64,000 nucleotides of DNA from Sphingomonas echinoides ATCC 14820. Its GTDB lineage: Bacteria > Pseudomonadota > Alphaproteobacteria > Sphingomonadales > Sphingomonadaceae. A program made the translations under genes and the position numbers. Location of the stretch: positions 2,438,527 to 2,502,526 of the forward strand of contig NZ_JH584235.1 of assembly GCF_000241465.1 (NCBI RefSeq), written 5' to 3'. Below, piece after piece: positions 28,414 through 40,662 of the stretch (position 1 is its first letter; every line of letters starts with the position of its first letter). The notes beneath the pieces were generated by a model. That model did not search any database, was not told the DNA's origin, and saw only the letters and a list, made by a program, of their open reading frames with translations.

Positions 28414-29087
28414 GCACGCGCTCCAAACAAGGCGCTGCCAATGCGAACATGCGTCGCGCCCAGCATCACCGCCGTCTCATAATCCCCCGACATGCCCATG
28501 CTGAGACCGTCAAGGCCGTGGTCGCGCGCGAGCTTGGCCAGCAACCCGAAATAGGGCGCAGCCTCGGTGTCGGCCGGCGGCACCGCCATCAGCCCGCCGA
28601 TCGGCAAATCCGCCGCGCGCGCCGCCTCGAGCAGGGCCGGGAGCTGGTCGATCGCGCAACCACCCTTTTGCGCTTCGTCCCCGATATTGACCTGGAGAAA
28701 GCAGGTTGGGCGGCGACCCTGCCGCTCCACCGCGCGGGCGAGCGCGGTGATGAGGGAAGGGCGGTCGACCGAATGGATCGCGTCGAACAAGGCGACCGCA
28801 TCCTCGGCCTTGTTCGACTGCAACTGCCCAACCAGGTGCAGCGCGATGTCCGGGAACGCCGCGCGTAGCGCAGGCCATTTGTCCTGCGCTTCCTGCACGC
28901 GATTTTCGCCAAAAACGCGCTGTCCTGCGGCTAGCAAGGGCGCAATCTCTGCGGCGGATTTGGTTTTTGAAATTGCGATCAGCGTCACCGCATCGGGTTT
29001 ACGGTCGGCAAGCGCGGCGGCGCGGGCGATCGTCGTCTTAACGGAAGCGAGCGCTTGCGCGGGTGCGGTGGGGTCGTCGATGGCCAT
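28410..29087 (-). CDS. YggS/PLPBP-type pyridoxal-phosphate homeostasis protein
   Basis: A single-domain, alanine-racemase-fold PLP carrier. The PLP lysine is in TLIAISKTKSAAEI, followed by FGENRVQEAQDKWP, LHLVGQLQSNKAEDA, FLQVNIGDEAQKGG and the phosphate-binding LSMGMSGDYETAVMLGATHVRIGSALFG. These proteins balance B6 vitamers and amino-acid pools rather than catalyse a known reaction. ATG 29087 is chosen because an alternative start at 29111 would overlap the divergent gene's own start. Confidence 0.93.
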   Translation of the reverse strand: MAIDDPTAPAQALASVKTTIARAAALADRKPDAVTLIAISKTKSAAEIAPLLAAGQRVFGENRVQEAQDKWPALRAAFPDIALHLVGQLQSNKAEDAVALFDAIHSVDRPSLITALARAVERQGRRPTCFLQVNIGDEAQKGGCAIDQLPALLEAARAADLPIGGLMAVPPADTEAAPYFGLLAKLARDHGLDGLSMGMSGDYETAVMLGATHVRIGSALFGARA

Positions 29088-29109
29088 TGCCGGCGCTATA
29101 GGCGGCGAC

Positions 29110-29625
29110 ATGGCCCTTCGTCACCCCATAAGCGAACGCGCACTGCCCAAGCTGTGGTTGATGACCGACGAGCGGATGGGCGAGGCGTTATGGGCGGCGC
29201 TTGCGGCGCTGCCGCGCGGCAGTGGCGTCGTCTTCCGTCATTTCGCCACCCCCGAGGCAGCGCGGATCGCGACGTTCAACCGCATCGCGACCATCGCGCG
29301 GCGGCGTGGCCTGGTGCTGGTGCGCGCTGGAGCCAATCGGCAGCCGGTCCATTTGGGCGCGGCGCATTCGGTGCGCGAAGGGATGGCAGCGCGGCGGGCC
29401 GGAGCCCATGCCATTTTGGTATCGCCGGTCTACCCGACGCGCACCCATCCGGGTGCCCGCGCGCTCGGGCCGGTGCGTGCGGCGCAGATCTCGCGCGCGG
29501 TTGGCCTTCCCGCGATCGCGCTGGGCGGCGTCACGGTCCGGCGATTCCGGGGCCTGAAACAGCTTGGCTTTGTTGGTTGGGCGGCGATTGACGGGCTCAC
29601 GCCCCTTCGCCCCGGCAGAGTTTAG
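29110..29625 (+). CDS. thiamine-phosphate synthase/TenI-like protein (reduced)
   Basis: A 171-residue short TIM-barrel-like protein. The part GAHAILVSPVYPTRTHPGARALG followed by AIALGGV resembles the phosphate-binding half of ThiE/TenI. The family's catalytic block (IND.xDLA...GvHLGq.D) is replaced by LVRAGANRQPVHLGAAHS, and the product is about 35 residues shorter than usual ThiE. Activity as thiamine-phosphate synthase is therefore doubtful. It is divergent from the PLP-protein gene, and no other thiamine genes are nearby. Confidence 0.65.
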   Translation: MALRHPISERALPKLWLMTDERMGEALWAALAALPRGSGVVFRHFATPEAARIATFNRIATIARRRGLVLVRAGANRQPVHLGAAHSVREGMAARRAGAHAILVSPVYPTRTHPGARALGPVRAAQISRAVGLPAIALGGVTVRRFRGLKQLGFVGWAAIDGLTPLRPGRV

Positions 29626-30353
29626 AAGCGGAAGGCCGTTCCGATATACACAGCCTGGCTGTCACGACGGCCGCTATCGGTGTTCGGCTGGGTGATCAGG
29701 CGCTCGCGCTCATCTTTATACCGAACGCCCGCAGTCACATCGAGACGGCGAGTCAGCGAATAGGAACCACCAACGTCGATCGAATAGGCCGGTGCATCTT
29801 CGGTCAGCTTGGGCGTGCCCGCAAGCGGACGATCCGCCCCGGCCTTTACGCGACCGGTGAAACGATTGCCGGTATAGCTGACCCCGACTTCAGCCGACTC
29901 ACGGCCACCCGGCAGCCCCGCCAGATCGACCTTCGACACATCGCCCGAAAGCGCGAAGCGTTTCCAGCCAACGGCGACGCCGAGATTATAGGCAATTGGC
30001 GTAAGATTGACTGTTGCGGCGGGGACAGGTGCGCTGCGATCGACCACCGTCGTTCCGCGCGCCGACCGCGCCCGAATCGCAACCGTCACCGCATGCGATC
30101 CATCGCGTCGGCCATCCGACGGGGTGAAGCGAAAGCCGCTCGTGTCCAGCCCGCCACGGGCGAACAAAGCGGCGAGCCTTGGATCCGCCGAGGCTGGCGT
30201 AAAGGAACCGATCCCCCGCACTGCCAAAGCGTTATGCTTGGGTGCAGGGCGTACGCCGGGCATGTCGCTTGCGCCAACTGCGGGAGCCACAGCGATGCCG
30301 AGGGCGACAAGCGCCCCCGTAGCAATCCCGGACATCCAACGAGCAGAAAACAC
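29622..30353 (-). CDS. outer-membrane beta-barrel-like hypothetical protein
   Basis: A 243-residue secreted protein. GTG 30353 is chosen because AGAGGGG precedes it by six bases and the product then starts with a clean signal peptide (SGIATGALVALGIAVAP, cut after AVGA). The mature part is rich in alternating strands (VGWKRFALSGDVSKVDL, AEVGVSYTGNRFTGRVKAG, YSIDVGGSYSLTRRLDVTAGVRY) and ends in Phe (YIGTAFRF), the usual BAM signal. I do not recognise a named family. It converges with the ThiE-like gene by 4 bp. Confidence 0.7.
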   Translation of the reverse strand: MFSARWMSGIATGALVALGIAVAPAVGASDMPGVRPAPKHNALAVRGIGSFTPASADPRLAALFARGGLDTSGFRFTPSDGRRDGSHAVTVAIRARSARGTTVVDRSAPVPAATVNLTPIAYNLGVAVGWKRFALSGDVSKVDLAGLPGGRESAEVGVSYTGNRFTGRVKAGADRPLAGTPKLTEDAPAYSIDVGGSYSLTRRLDVTAGVRYKDERERLITQPNTDSGRRDSQAVYIGTAFRF

Positions 30354-30508
30354 GCAAGGCCCCTCTTCCAGCGCCTGTTTGGCACCGTCATGTGACAACG
30401 CGCCTATCACGATTCAATTGCGTACCGCCACTATCTTGACTCAATTTCTCGAGAGAGTGTCACGAAGGACACACAGCACGGCTCCCCCGGCGGCGCTGGA
30501 CGTGTCGC

Positions 30509-30536
30509 TTGCGGCACGCGCGAGACATTCTATAGA
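30509..30536 (+). promoter_or_regulatory. possible housekeeping promoter of the DUF3576-leuS operon
   Basis: A TTGCGG at 30509-30514 and a TATAGA at 30531-30536 are separated by 16 bases and lie 43 bases before the DUF3576 start. This is the best -35/-10 pair seen in the 225-bp divergent gap. Confidence 0.4.
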
Positions 30537-30578
30537 TACCGACGTCCCCCAACACCCAGTTTTGTTCAGGAACCGCCG

Positions 30579-31028
30579 ATGACCCGCCGCCCACGCACCG
30601 CGATCGTGGTTTCGTTCGCTCTTGCCGCCTCTTTGTCGCTGGGGGCCTGCGCCCATAAGCGTGCCCGGCCGCAAAGCGCCGATCTCGCCGCTTCGAAAGT
30701 GACCACGATCGGCGTCAACGCCTATCTGTGGCGCGCCAGCCTCGATACGCTGAGCTTCATGCCGCTGCTGCAGACCGATTCCAACGGCGGCGTGATCGTG
30801 ACCGATTGGTACATCAATCCGGCAGCCCCCGCCGAGCGGATCAAGGTCACCGTCACGATCCTCGACCAGGATCTTCGCGCCGATGGCCTCCGCGTCGCGG
30901 CGCTGCGCCAGGTCAATCAAGGCGGGCAGTGGGTTGCGGCCCCGGTCGAAGCCTCCACGGTGCAGAAGCTGGAGGATATCATCCTGACCAAGGCGCGTGA
31001 CCTGCGTCGCGCTGCCGTAGCCCAGTAG
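30579..31028 (+). CDS. DUF3576 family lipoprotein
   Basis: A 149-residue probable lipoprotein. It has a basic start, a hydrophobic run and the lipobox SLGACAH (Cys near 24). The body matches DUF3576 proteins with [32 protein letters not shown] and [21 protein letters not shown]. An AGGA seven bases before ATG 30579 supports the start. It leads an operon with leuS, lptE and holA, a conserved alphaproteobacterial order, which hints at an outer-membrane role. Function is unknown. Confidence 0.9.
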   Translation: MTRRPRTAIVVSFALAASLSLGACAHKRARPQSADLAASKVTTIGVNAYLWRASLDTLSFMPLLQTDSNGGVIVTDWYINPAAPAERIKVTVTILDQDLRADGLRVAALRQVNQGGQWVAAPVEASTVQKLEDIILTKARDLRRAAVAQ

Positions 31029-31041
31029 GATCCAGCCCCTC

Positions 31042-33593
<2,552 letters not shown>

Positions 33594-33597
<4 letters not shown>

Positions 33598-34091
33598 AGC
33601 GCGCCCTCGCCCTTGCTGCGGTTAGCCTCGCTCTGTCGGGATGCGGGTTGCATCCGCTCTACTCGGGCGGAAGCGCGGGGGCGGTTGCCACCACGCTGGC
33701 CGAAGTCGATGTCGCGCCGATCGAAGGCAAGGCCGGGTGGCTGATGGCCAACGCACTCCGGGATCGGCTGCATTCGTCGGCCACGCCGCGCTATCGGCTT
33801 GAGATCAAGCTCGACGACAAGATCGTCGGGCTCGGCGTGCGCCGCGACGACAGTATCTCGCGCGAGCGGCGGACCTTGCGGGCACGCTATCAGCTGATCG
33901 ATTTGAACAACGGCGCGGTCCTGCTGGATGCGGCATCGGGTTCGGACGCCGGCATCGACGTGGTCAATTCCGAATATGCCACGATCGCGGCTGAGAATAC
34001 CGCGCTCGAGCGCCTTTCGGGGATTGTCGCGGACCAGATCGTCGCACGCGTCGCCACCTATGTGCAGCGAACAGCGCCTGAAAAGCCCTGA
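33594..34091 (+). CDS. lptE: LPS-assembly lipoprotein LptE
   Basis: The outer-membrane partner of LptD in LPS export. A 165-residue lipoprotein with lipobox [15 protein letters not shown] (Cys17), followed by the typical [22 protein letters not shown] helix-strand and [22 protein letters not shown] strands. Start and stop are tight: ATG overlaps leuS and the stop is 21 bp before holA. The leuS-lptE-holA order supports the call. Confidence 0.9.
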
Positions 34092-34112
34092 TCCGATGTG
34101 CGGGGCGCGCGC

Positions 34113-35135
34113 ATGAAGGCCAACCTCAATCAGTTGACCCGCGCCATCGATGCCGTGGCGACCAACCCCGATATTCGCCTGTATCTTTTGCACGGCCCGG
34201 ATGAGGCCGGCGCGCGCGACGTCGCCGCACGGCTTGGCCGGATTATGGGTCCCGATGCCGAGCGTGTCGATCTCGAACCGGGTGCCCTGAAGAGCAATCC
34301 CGGTCGTTTGGCCGACGAAGCAGCCTCCATGTCGCTGTTCGGAACCGCGCGCTATATCCGCATTGCGGGGGCAGGGGAGGACTGTGTCGAAGCCTGCACG
34401 CTGTTGCTGTCGGCCGAGCGCGCGGGGAACCCGGTGGTGATGATCGCGCCATCGGTAAAAGGGTCGTCGGCGCTGGTAAAACTGGCGACCGCCAGTCCGC
34501 GCGCCATGGCCTGCGTCTTTTATGTGCCCGAGGCGGGGGAAGCCGACAAGATCGCGGCCAGCATCGCGCGGGAGCAAGGGCTGCGGACCACGGGTGGCAC
34601 TGCCGCGCGTATCGCGCTGGCCGCAGGCGGGGATCGTGCTGTGATGACGCGCGAGCTTGAAAAGATCGCTTTGTATCTCGACGCGGCACCCGAACGCCCG
34701 CGCGAAGTCGATGATGCGACGCTCGATGCGATCGGTGCCGATTTGGGGGATTCGGAAATTTCGCGCGCGATCGATGCTGCGGTGGACGGCGGCCCCGATC
34801 GCCTGGCGGACGAGCTCAGCCGCTTGGGGGTTGCGGGGGTCTCGCCGATCCCGCTGCTGCGGCAACTCGTACGTCGGCTGATGACACTCGCCGAACTACG
34901 CGCCGAGATCGATGGGGGAGCGAGCGCCAATGCTGTGATGGAACGCGTGTTCTTTCGCGAACGCGCAACCACCGCGCGGGCGCTGCAGATCTGGTCAGCC
35001 CCGAAAATCAGCGAAGCGATCAACCGCGTCCGCCGCGCCGAGCGCGCGACGATGGCGACGGGAAATGCCGGTGCGGTGCTGGCCGATTCCGCCATGGTCG
35101 CGGTGGCGCGCATGGCGGCACGTCAGCGCGGATAA
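34113..35135 (+). CDS. holA: DNA polymerase III delta subunit
   Basis: Opens the beta clamp in the clamp loader. The 340-residue protein starts KANLNQLTRAIDAVATNPDIRLYLLHGPDE, a degenerate AAA+ fold with no working Walker A, as expected for delta. It ends ALQIWSAPKISEAINRVRRAERATM, typical of delta domain III. ATG 34113 is preferred over the GTG at 34098. It follows lptE and converges with parB. Confidence 0.9.
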   Translation: MKANLNQLTRAIDAVATNPDIRLYLLHGPDEAGARDVAARLGRIMGPDAERVDLEPGALKSNPGRLADEAASMSLFGTARYIRIAGAGEDCVEACTLLLSAERAGNPVVMIAPSVKGSSALVKLATASPRAMACVFYVPEAGEADKIAASIAREQGLRTTGGTAARIALAAGGDRAVMTRELEKIALYLDAAPERPREVDDATLDAIGADLGDSEISRAIDAAVDGGPDRLADELSRLGVAGVSPIPLLRQLVRRLMTLAELRAEIDGGASANAVMERVFFRERATTARALQIWSAPKISEAINRVRRAERATMATGNAGAVLADSAMVAVARMAARQRG

Positions 35136-35141
35136 GCCGCG

Positions 35142-36053
35142 CTAAATGCGTTCTCCGGTGAGCCGCTGGCAGACCATATCGAGCTGGTCGAGCGTGGAGT
35201 AAGACAGCACGAGCGTGCCGCCCTTCGCGCCATAGGTCACCCGCACCGACAGACCGAGCAAATCCGCAAGCTGATGCTCAAGCGCGGCAAGATCAGGATC
35301 CCGTCCGCCGCCATCGCTGCTATGGCTTCGCGGCGCTGGCTTCGCCGCGCGCGCCAGGCGCTCGGTGTCGCGCACCGACAGACCCCGCGCGACCACCTGA
35401 TCGGCAAGCGCCTCGACATCAGCCGCCCCGATCAGCGCGCGCGCGTGGCCCATGGTCAGCGTGCCGGTGACGACGCGCTCCTGGATCGGGGAGGGCAGTT
35501 CGAGCAGTCGGAGCAGATTTGCGATATGGCTGCGCGACTTGTTGACCAGCTTGCCCAGCGCTTCCTGCGTGTGGCCAAAGTCTTCGATCAGCCGATGATA
35601 GGCTTCCGCTTCTTCGATTGCGTTCAGATCCTGGCGCTGGATGTTTTCGACCAGCGCGACTTCCAGCGTCTCGGTATCGTCAAACGCTCGCACGATAACG
35701 GGCACTTCGTGCAGCCGCGCGCGCTGTGCCGCGCGCCAGCGCCGCTCGCCCGCGACAATCTGATATCCCGTGCCGTGTGGCCGTACCACAATCGGTTGCA
35801 GCACGCCGCGTTGCGCAATCGACTGGGCCAGTTCCTCAAGCGCGGCTTCGTCAAAGTGGCGCCGCGGCTGGCCCGGATGCGGTGTCAGCGATCCAACCGG
35901 AAGCGAACGAATCCCCGGCGAGGTTTCCTTGCTGCCGCCAACGGGTTCTTCACGGGCCAGATCGCCCATCAACGCGTTGAGCCCGCGGCCCAAGCCGGAG
36001 CGCGGCTTCGGACGAGCCTGCGGAGCGTTTTGCGGCGCGGTCGAGTCGGTCAT
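35142..36053 (-). CDS. parB: chromosome-partitioning protein ParB
   Basis: Binds parS and spreads to form the origin partition complex, with CTP hydrolysis. The 303-residue protein has an N-terminal KPRSGLGRGLNALMGD, the CTP-binding/ParB-N block LTPHPGQPRRHFDEAALEEL to GYQIVAGERRWRAAQ (box II), the helix-turn-helix TQEALGKLVNKSRSHIANLLRLL and a C-terminal dimerisation part. It overlaps parA by 4 bp. Two parS-like sites lie within 3.5 kb. Confidence 0.97.
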   Translation of the reverse strand: MTDSTAPQNAPQARPKPRSGLGRGLNALMGDLAREEPVGGSKETSPGIRSLPVGSLTPHPGQPRRHFDEAALEELAQSIAQRGVLQPIVVRPHGTGYQIVAGERRWRAAQRARLHEVPVIVRAFDDTETLEVALVENIQRQDLNAIEEAEAYHRLIEDFGHTQEALGKLVNKSRSHIANLLRLLELPSPIQERVVTGTLTMGHARALIGAADVEALADQVVARGLSVRDTERLARAAKPAPRSHSSDGGGRDPDLAALEHQLADLLGLSVRVTYGAKGGTLVLSYSTLDQLDMVCQRLTGERI

Positions 36054-36841
36054 GCGGCCCTTGCAGGTTGGGGTTCGATATTGGGCAGCCGCGCGATCAA
36101 CTCGCGGGCCAGCGCGATATACGCTTCCGAACCCGGGCAGCGATAATCGTAGATCAACGCAGGCAGACCATGGCTCGGCGCTTCGGACAAGCGCACATTG
36201 CGGGGGATCACGGTATCGAACACCACCCCGCCCAGCACCGCACGAACGTCATTGGAGACCTGGTCGGTCAGCCGGTTGCGCCGATCGTGCATCGTCAGCG
36301 CCACGCCCATGATCGACAGGCCGGGATTGAAGCGTTCGCGAATGCGCTCGACCGTGCTGAGCAATTGGCTAAGGCCTTCCAAAGCGAAAAACTCGCATTG
36401 CAGCGGCACCAGCAGCGAGTTGGAGGCAACCATCGCGTTGAGTGTCAGCAAGCCGAGCGAGGGCGGGCAATCGATCAGCACGACGTCCCACCGATGATCG
36501 GACCGTGCCAGGGCTCGCGACAAGCGATGCGTCCGCTCTTCATATTCGACCAGCTCAATTTCGGCACCCGACAGATCGACGGTAGCGGGAACGATGTCGA
36601 GCTTGGGGACGATCGTCGGCAATGCCGCAGCTTCGATCGTCGTTTCACCCAGCAAAATATCGTAGGTGGAATGGTGCCGGTCAGCCCGTGCAATGCCGAG
36701 CCCGGTCGAGGCATTCCCTTGCGGATCGAGGTCGAGCAACAGCACGCGCAGTCCCGTCGCTGCCAGGGCGGTGCCGAGGTTGATGGCGGTGGTGGTCTTG
36801 CCCACGCCACCCTTTTGGTTCGCTACGGCAATGACGTTCAT
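36050..36841 (-). CDS. parA: chromosome-partitioning ATPase ParA (Soj)
   Basis: A 263-residue deviant-Walker ATPase that moves ParB-parS complexes. Walker A is KGGVGKTTTAINLG with the signature Lys, the A' region DVVLIDCPPSLGLLTLNAM and the membrane-free C-terminus. It starts [11 protein letters not shown] and is typical of chromosomal Soj. It overlaps both parB and rsmG by 4 bp, in a five-gene block. Confidence 0.97.
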   Translation of the reverse strand: MNVIAVANQKGGVGKTTTAINLGTALAATGLRVLLLDLDPQGNASTGLGIARADRHHSTYDILLGETTIEAAALPTIVPKLDIVPATVDLSGAEIELVEYEERTHRLSRALARSDHRWDVVLIDCPPSLGLLTLNAMVASNSLLVPLQCEFFALEGLSQLLSTVERIRERFNPGLSIMGVALTMHDRRNRLTDQVSNDVRAVLGGVVFDTVIPRNVRLSEAPSHGLPALIYDYRCPGSEAYIALARELIARLPNIEPQPARAA

Positions 36842-37455
36842 CGGCGTGACACCCCTGATGCGAGAACGATCAACGAGTCCGGATCGGTAAGACTATGTTC
36901 CACGTGAAACACACCATGCCATTCCTGTTCGGCGGTGGCCACCTCGTCGCGAGCGGACCGCCCCTTGGGCAGAATCCAACGCGTCTTGGGGGTCGAACAA
37001 TCCCTCGCCCACGCGAACAGTTCGGTCAAGGGCCCAACCGCGCGCGCCGAAATAATGCTCGCCTTCTCGCGTACTTTTTCGATTCGATCGCTTACGATAT
37101 GGGTCCGATCGGCAATCCCGAGCCGGATCGCGGTCTCCGCCAGAAAGGCGGCGCGACGCTTTCGCGGCTCGACCAGCCAGACTTCGCGCTCCGTGAGCGC
37201 GGCGACCACAAGCCCTGGAAACCCAGCACCGCTACCAATGTCGATCCACCGCCCGTGATTCTCGCCGTCAGCAAATCCAATCAATTGGGCCGAATCGACG
37301 ATATGGCGGCTCCATATCGCGTCGATCGTCGAGGGCGCGATCAGATTCTGTTGGCGGGTTTCGTTCAGCACAATGTCTGCAAGACACGCCATCGCAGCCG
37401 CTCGCGCCGCGCCAAAGCGGTCCGCCACCCACGCCTTCGCGTCGTCCTCGGTCAC
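36838..37455 (-). CDS. rsmG: 16S rRNA (guanine-527-N7) methyltransferase
   Basis: A 205-residue SAM methyltransferase. It has [21 protein letters not shown], the SAM motif [30 protein letters not shown] and [15 protein letters not shown], all typical of RsmG/GidB. Near the C-terminus it reads HGVFHVEHS; these codons carry the parS-like palindrome at 36896, a coding constraint often met in alphaproteobacteria. It overlaps parA and mnmG by 4 bp. Confidence 0.96.
   Translation of the reverse strand: MTEDDAKAWVADRFGAARAAAMACLADIVLNETRQQNLIAPSTIDAIWSRHIVDSAQLIGFADGENHGRWIDIGSGAGFPGLVVAALTEREVWLVEPRKRRAAFLAETAIRLGIADRTHIVSDRIEKVREKASIISARAVGPLTELFAWARDCSTPKTRWILPKGRSARDEVATAEQEWHGVFHVEHSLTDPDSLIVLASGVSRR
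36896..36911. promoter_or_regulatory. parS site inside rsmG
   Basis: TGTTCCACGTGAAACA differs by one base from the general parS consensus TGTTTCACGTGAAACA. It lies in the 3' part of rsmG, next to parA and parB and about 8 kb from the likely oriC, where ParB would nucleate. Confidence 0.85.
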
Positions 37456-39296
37456 GCCGCTTTCCTCCGGAGATGCAACAAGATCGCGGTCAACGCCGCC
37501 GGCGTTATCCCGCGAACCCGCCCTGCAGCGCCGAGCGTTGCTGGCCGCGCGCTCGATAAACGCTCAATCATCTCGGTCGAAAGACCCGGAATAGCCGCGA
37601 AGTCGAGCGTGGCGGGAATCGCGATATCGTCCTGCGCGCGCAAGCCGACAATCTCGCTTTCCTGGCGTAGCAGATAGGGCGCGTAGCGCGCGTCTTCCGC
37701 GATCTCGGCCAGCAATGCGGGTTCGATGCTGTCCACCAGTTCGGGAACCACCATCGCAATCTCCACCCCGGCCACGCGCAGCCATTGATCCCCGGTGCGG
37801 GCGTGCGGATCCGCTGGGAGCAATGCCCCGCGGACGATCAAGCGATCACTCGATACCGGCTCGGCGAGTTGGGTTTCCACAGTTACGCGCTGCTGCGCCC
37901 GCTGCTCAAGCCGACGCAACCGGTCCGGCCCCAGACACCCGATATCGGCCGCGAGCGGACCCAGCCGGGTCTCGGCATTGTCCGCGCGCAAGCGCAAACG
38001 ATATTCGGCGCGCGCGGTGAGCATCCGATAGGGCTCGGTAATCCCTTGAAGAACGAGATCGTCGACCATCACGCCCAAATAGCTCGACGCCCGATCGAGG
38101 ATGATCGCAGCCGTACCGCGCGCCCGGGCGGCCGCATTAAGGCCAGCGATCAGACCTTGGCCCGCAGCTTCCTCATACCCGGTCGTGCCGTTGATCTGGC
38201 CGCAACAGAACAAGCCCGGCATGGCGCGCACTTCGAGTGTGGGGGAGAGCGCACGAGGGTCGATATGGTCATATTCCACCGCATAGCCGGGAGCGACAAT
38301 CCGCGTCCGCTCCAGACCGGGGATCGAGGCGATCATCGCCGCCTGAATATCAACGGGGAGGGAGGTGGAAATGCCGTTGGGATAAACCGTCGCATCATCC
38401 AATCCCTCCGGCTCCAGGAAAATCTGGTGGCCGTCACGGTCGCCAAAGCGATGGATCTTGTCCTCGATTGAGGGGCAATAGCGCGGCCCTTGACCAGCAA
38501 TGTCGCCGCCAAAGAGGGGGGAGCGATCGAGCCCGCCGCGAATGATGGCGTGGGTTTCCGTAGTGGTCCGCGTAATCGCACAATGGAGCTGGGGCAGGGG
38601 ACGAGCCCGCGACATCGGCGACATCGTCCACGGATCGGTATCGCTGGGCTGCTGCGCGAGGCGCGCCCAATCGATGGTTCGTCCATCGAGGCGGGGAGGG
38701 GTGCCCGTCTTCAAGCGCGCCATTGGCAACTGTGCAGCGCGGAGCTGCTCCGCCAATATCGAAGCGGCGGCCTCGCCAATCCGCCCGCCAACGGATCGCT
38801 GCTCACCGCAAAACATCCGCCCACCGAGAAACGTCCCGGTTGCGAGCACAACCGCGCCCGCCGCGAAGACCCGCCCGTCAGCGAGCCGTACGCCTGTTAT
38901 GGTGCCCTGATCGGCCCTAACCAAGCTCGCGACCTCTCCGGCGACGATTTCCAACCCTTCCTGCGCCTTGAGCATGGATTGGATCGCAGCCGCGTAGCGA
39001 CGCCGGTCCGCCTGGACTCGCGGGCCTTGCACCGCTGCTCCTTTGCTGCGGTTGAGCATGCGGTAGTGGATACCGGCTGCATCGGCCGCGCGGGCGATCA
39101 GGCCATCAAACGCGTCAACCTCACGCACCAAATGGCCTTTGCCGAGCCCTCCAATCGCCGGGTTGCACGACATCGCGCCGATCTTGGCGGGCTCAAAACT
39201 GATCAAAGCGACGCGCGCGCCACAGCGCGCAGCCGCCGCTGCAGCCTCGGTGCCGGCGTGTCCGCCACCGACGACGATCACATCGAATTTGCTCAT
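37452..39296 (-). CDS. mnmG: tRNA uridine-5-carboxymethylaminomethyl modification enzyme, FAD subunit
   Basis: Works with MnmE to make cmnm5U34 in tRNAs. The 614-residue flavoprotein starts [23 protein letters not shown] and has [34 protein letters not shown], the folate/FAD block [22 protein letters not shown] and the C-terminal helical tRNA-binding domain with [20 protein letters not shown]. It overlaps rsmG by 4 bp and is preceded by an intergenic parS site. Confidence 0.97.
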   Translation of the reverse strand: MSKFDVIVVGGGHAGTEAAAAAARCGARVALISFEPAKIGAMSCNPAIGGLGKGHLVREVDAFDGLIARAADAAGIHYRMLNRSKGAAVQGPRVQADRRRYAAAIQSMLKAQEGLEIVAGEVASLVRADQGTITGVRLADGRVFAAGAVVLATGTFLGGRMFCGEQRSVGGRIGEAAASILAEQLRAAQLPMARLKTGTPPRLDGRTIDWARLAQQPSDTDPWTMSPMSRARPLPQLHCAITRTTTETHAIIRGGLDRSPLFGGDIAGQGPRYCPSIEDKIHRFGDRDGHQIFLEPEGLDDATVYPNGISTSLPVDIQAAMIASIPGLERTRIVAPGYAVEYDHIDPRALSPTLEVRAMPGLFCCGQINGTTGYEEAAGQGLIAGLNAAARARGTAAIILDRASSYLGVMVDDLVLQGITEPYRMLTARAEYRLRLRADNAETRLGPLAADIGCLGPDRLRRLEQRAQQRVTVETQLAEPVSSDRLIVRGALLPADPHARTGDQWLRVAGVEIAMVVPELVDSIEPALLAEIAEDARYAPYLLRQESEIVGLRAQDDIAIPATLDFAAIPGLSTEMIERLSSARPATLGAAGRVRGITPAALTAILLHLRRKAA

Positions 39297-39344
39297 ACGC
39301 TGTCGCTAGGTCTTGTGCCCCGCGCTGTCAAAGGCGGTGCCGCA

Positions 39345-39360
39345 TGTTCCACGTGGAACG
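39345..39360. promoter_or_regulatory. parS-like palindrome between mnmE and mnmG
   Basis: GTTCCACGTGGAAC (39346-39359) is a perfect 14-bp palindrome that shares the central CCACGTGG form seen in many alphaproteobacterial parS sites. It sits in the 69-bp gap between mnmE and mnmG, 2.4 kb from the site in rsmG. Confidence 0.8.
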
Positions 39361-39365
39361 TCTGA

Positions 39366-40649
39366 TTATTTGCCGATGCAAAAGCGCGAAAACACCGCGT
39401 CCAGCACATTCTCGATTCCGCTTCGCCCGGCGACGGCATCGAGCGCCTTGAGAGCACCGCGTAGCTCTTCGGCGATGATCAGAAAATCGTCCACGCCTGC
39501 CGCCTGAAGATGCCCAAGGCATGCCGCCAACAGCGCCCGTTGTCGGCGATTGGTCGTGAGCATATCTTCCTGCGGCAATACGGCGCGCGCTCTCTCCGCG
39601 ATGATCGTCCACAGGTCTTCAAGCCCATCCCCGGTCTTCGCCGACAACGATATCGCGCAATTGGCCGGTACCATCGCCCGGTCCGCCAGATCCGCACGCG
39701 CATGCACGCGCAGATGATGGCGATCACTCGGCGCGTCGTCCCCAAGCCACAAAACCACGTCGGCACTTGCAATCGCCGCTGCCGCGCGCTCAATCCCAAT
39801 GCGCTCGATCACATCACCCGGCGTGCTGGTCAGCCCGGCGGTATCGGTCAGAAGATAGGCTATCCCACCGCGCTCAACCGGAACCTCGATCCGGTCGCGG
39901 GTGGTGCCGGAGATGTCGGAGACAATCGCGACCTCACGACCGGTGAGCGCGTTGAGCAATGTCGACTTTCCGCTATTGGGCGGCCCCGCGATGACAACGC
40001 GGATCCCGTCATACAGCCGCTCAACCGGAGGAGCGGCGAGCAAGCGGGCAATTTCCGTCGCCGTGGCCGCGAGCGCCGTGCCAATCTCCGCGCTGCTTTC
40101 GGTGGTAACATCGTCCTCATCTGAGAAATCCAACTGCGCTTCGACCCTGGCAGCGATCTCAATCAAACAGTCAGTCCAGCGATCGACATTGGCGCGCAGG
40201 CCGCCTTCGGCGATGCGCAACGCCGCGCGCCGCTGCGTCTCGGTTTGCGCGGACAGCAAGTCTCCCAGGCCCTCCGCCTCGGTCAGGTCGATCACCCCAT
40301 TCTCGAGAGCACGGCGCGTAAACTCGCCCGCCTCGGCATGGCGCATGCCCGGCTGCGCGGCGAGAGCAACCTCCACCGCAAGCACCACGGCGCGCCCGCC
40401 ATGGATCTGCAATTCGACAACATCCTCCCCAGTCGCAGTCCGTGGCCCCGGGAACACCAGGACCAGCGCACGATCGAGCAAGGTTCCGTCTCGCGGATCG
40501 TGAAGAGCGCGCAGTGCTGCCCGGCGCGGCAAGGGCAATGGTCCAGCGATCGCTTGCGCAACCGCGAAGGCTTCCGGGCCGCTTAGCCGGACAATTGCAA
40601 TCGCGGCCGGCGGTGCCCCGCTCGATGTCGCAAAAATGGTATCGCGCAT
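39366..40649 (-). CDS. mnmE: tRNA modification GTPase MnmE
   Basis: GTPase partner of MnmG. The 427-residue protein starts RDTIFATSSGAPPAAIAIVRLSG and has the tetrahydrofolate-binding N-domain (about 1-118), a helical domain and the inserted G domain with G1 GPPNSGKSTLLNAL, G2/G3 ISGTTRD and DTAGL. The C-terminus FCIGK provides the catalytic cysteine and K-loop end. ATG 40649 fits the family; the frame extends without support to 40712. Confidence 0.97.
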   Translation of the reverse strand: MRDTIFATSSGAPPAAIAIVRLSGPEAFAVAQAIAGPLPLPRRAALRALHDPRDGTLLDRALVLVFPGPRTATGEDVVELQIHGGRAVVLAVEVALAAQPGMRHAEAGEFTRRALENGVIDLTEAEGLGDLLSAQTETQRRAALRIAEGGLRANVDRWTDCLIEIAARVEAQLDFSDEDDVTTESSAEIGTALAATATEIARLLAAPPVERLYDGIRVVIAGPPNSGKSTLLNALTGREVAIVSDISGTTRDRIEVPVERGGIAYLLTDTAGLTSTPGDVIERIGIERAAAAIASADVVLWLGDDAPSDRHHLRVHARADLADRAMVPANCAISLSAKTGDGLEDLWTIIAERARAVLPQEDMLTTNRRQRALLAACLGHLQAAGVDDFLIIAEELRGALKALDAVAGRSGIENVLDAVFSRFCIGK

Positions 40650-40662
40650 GGTCACGGCTGGA

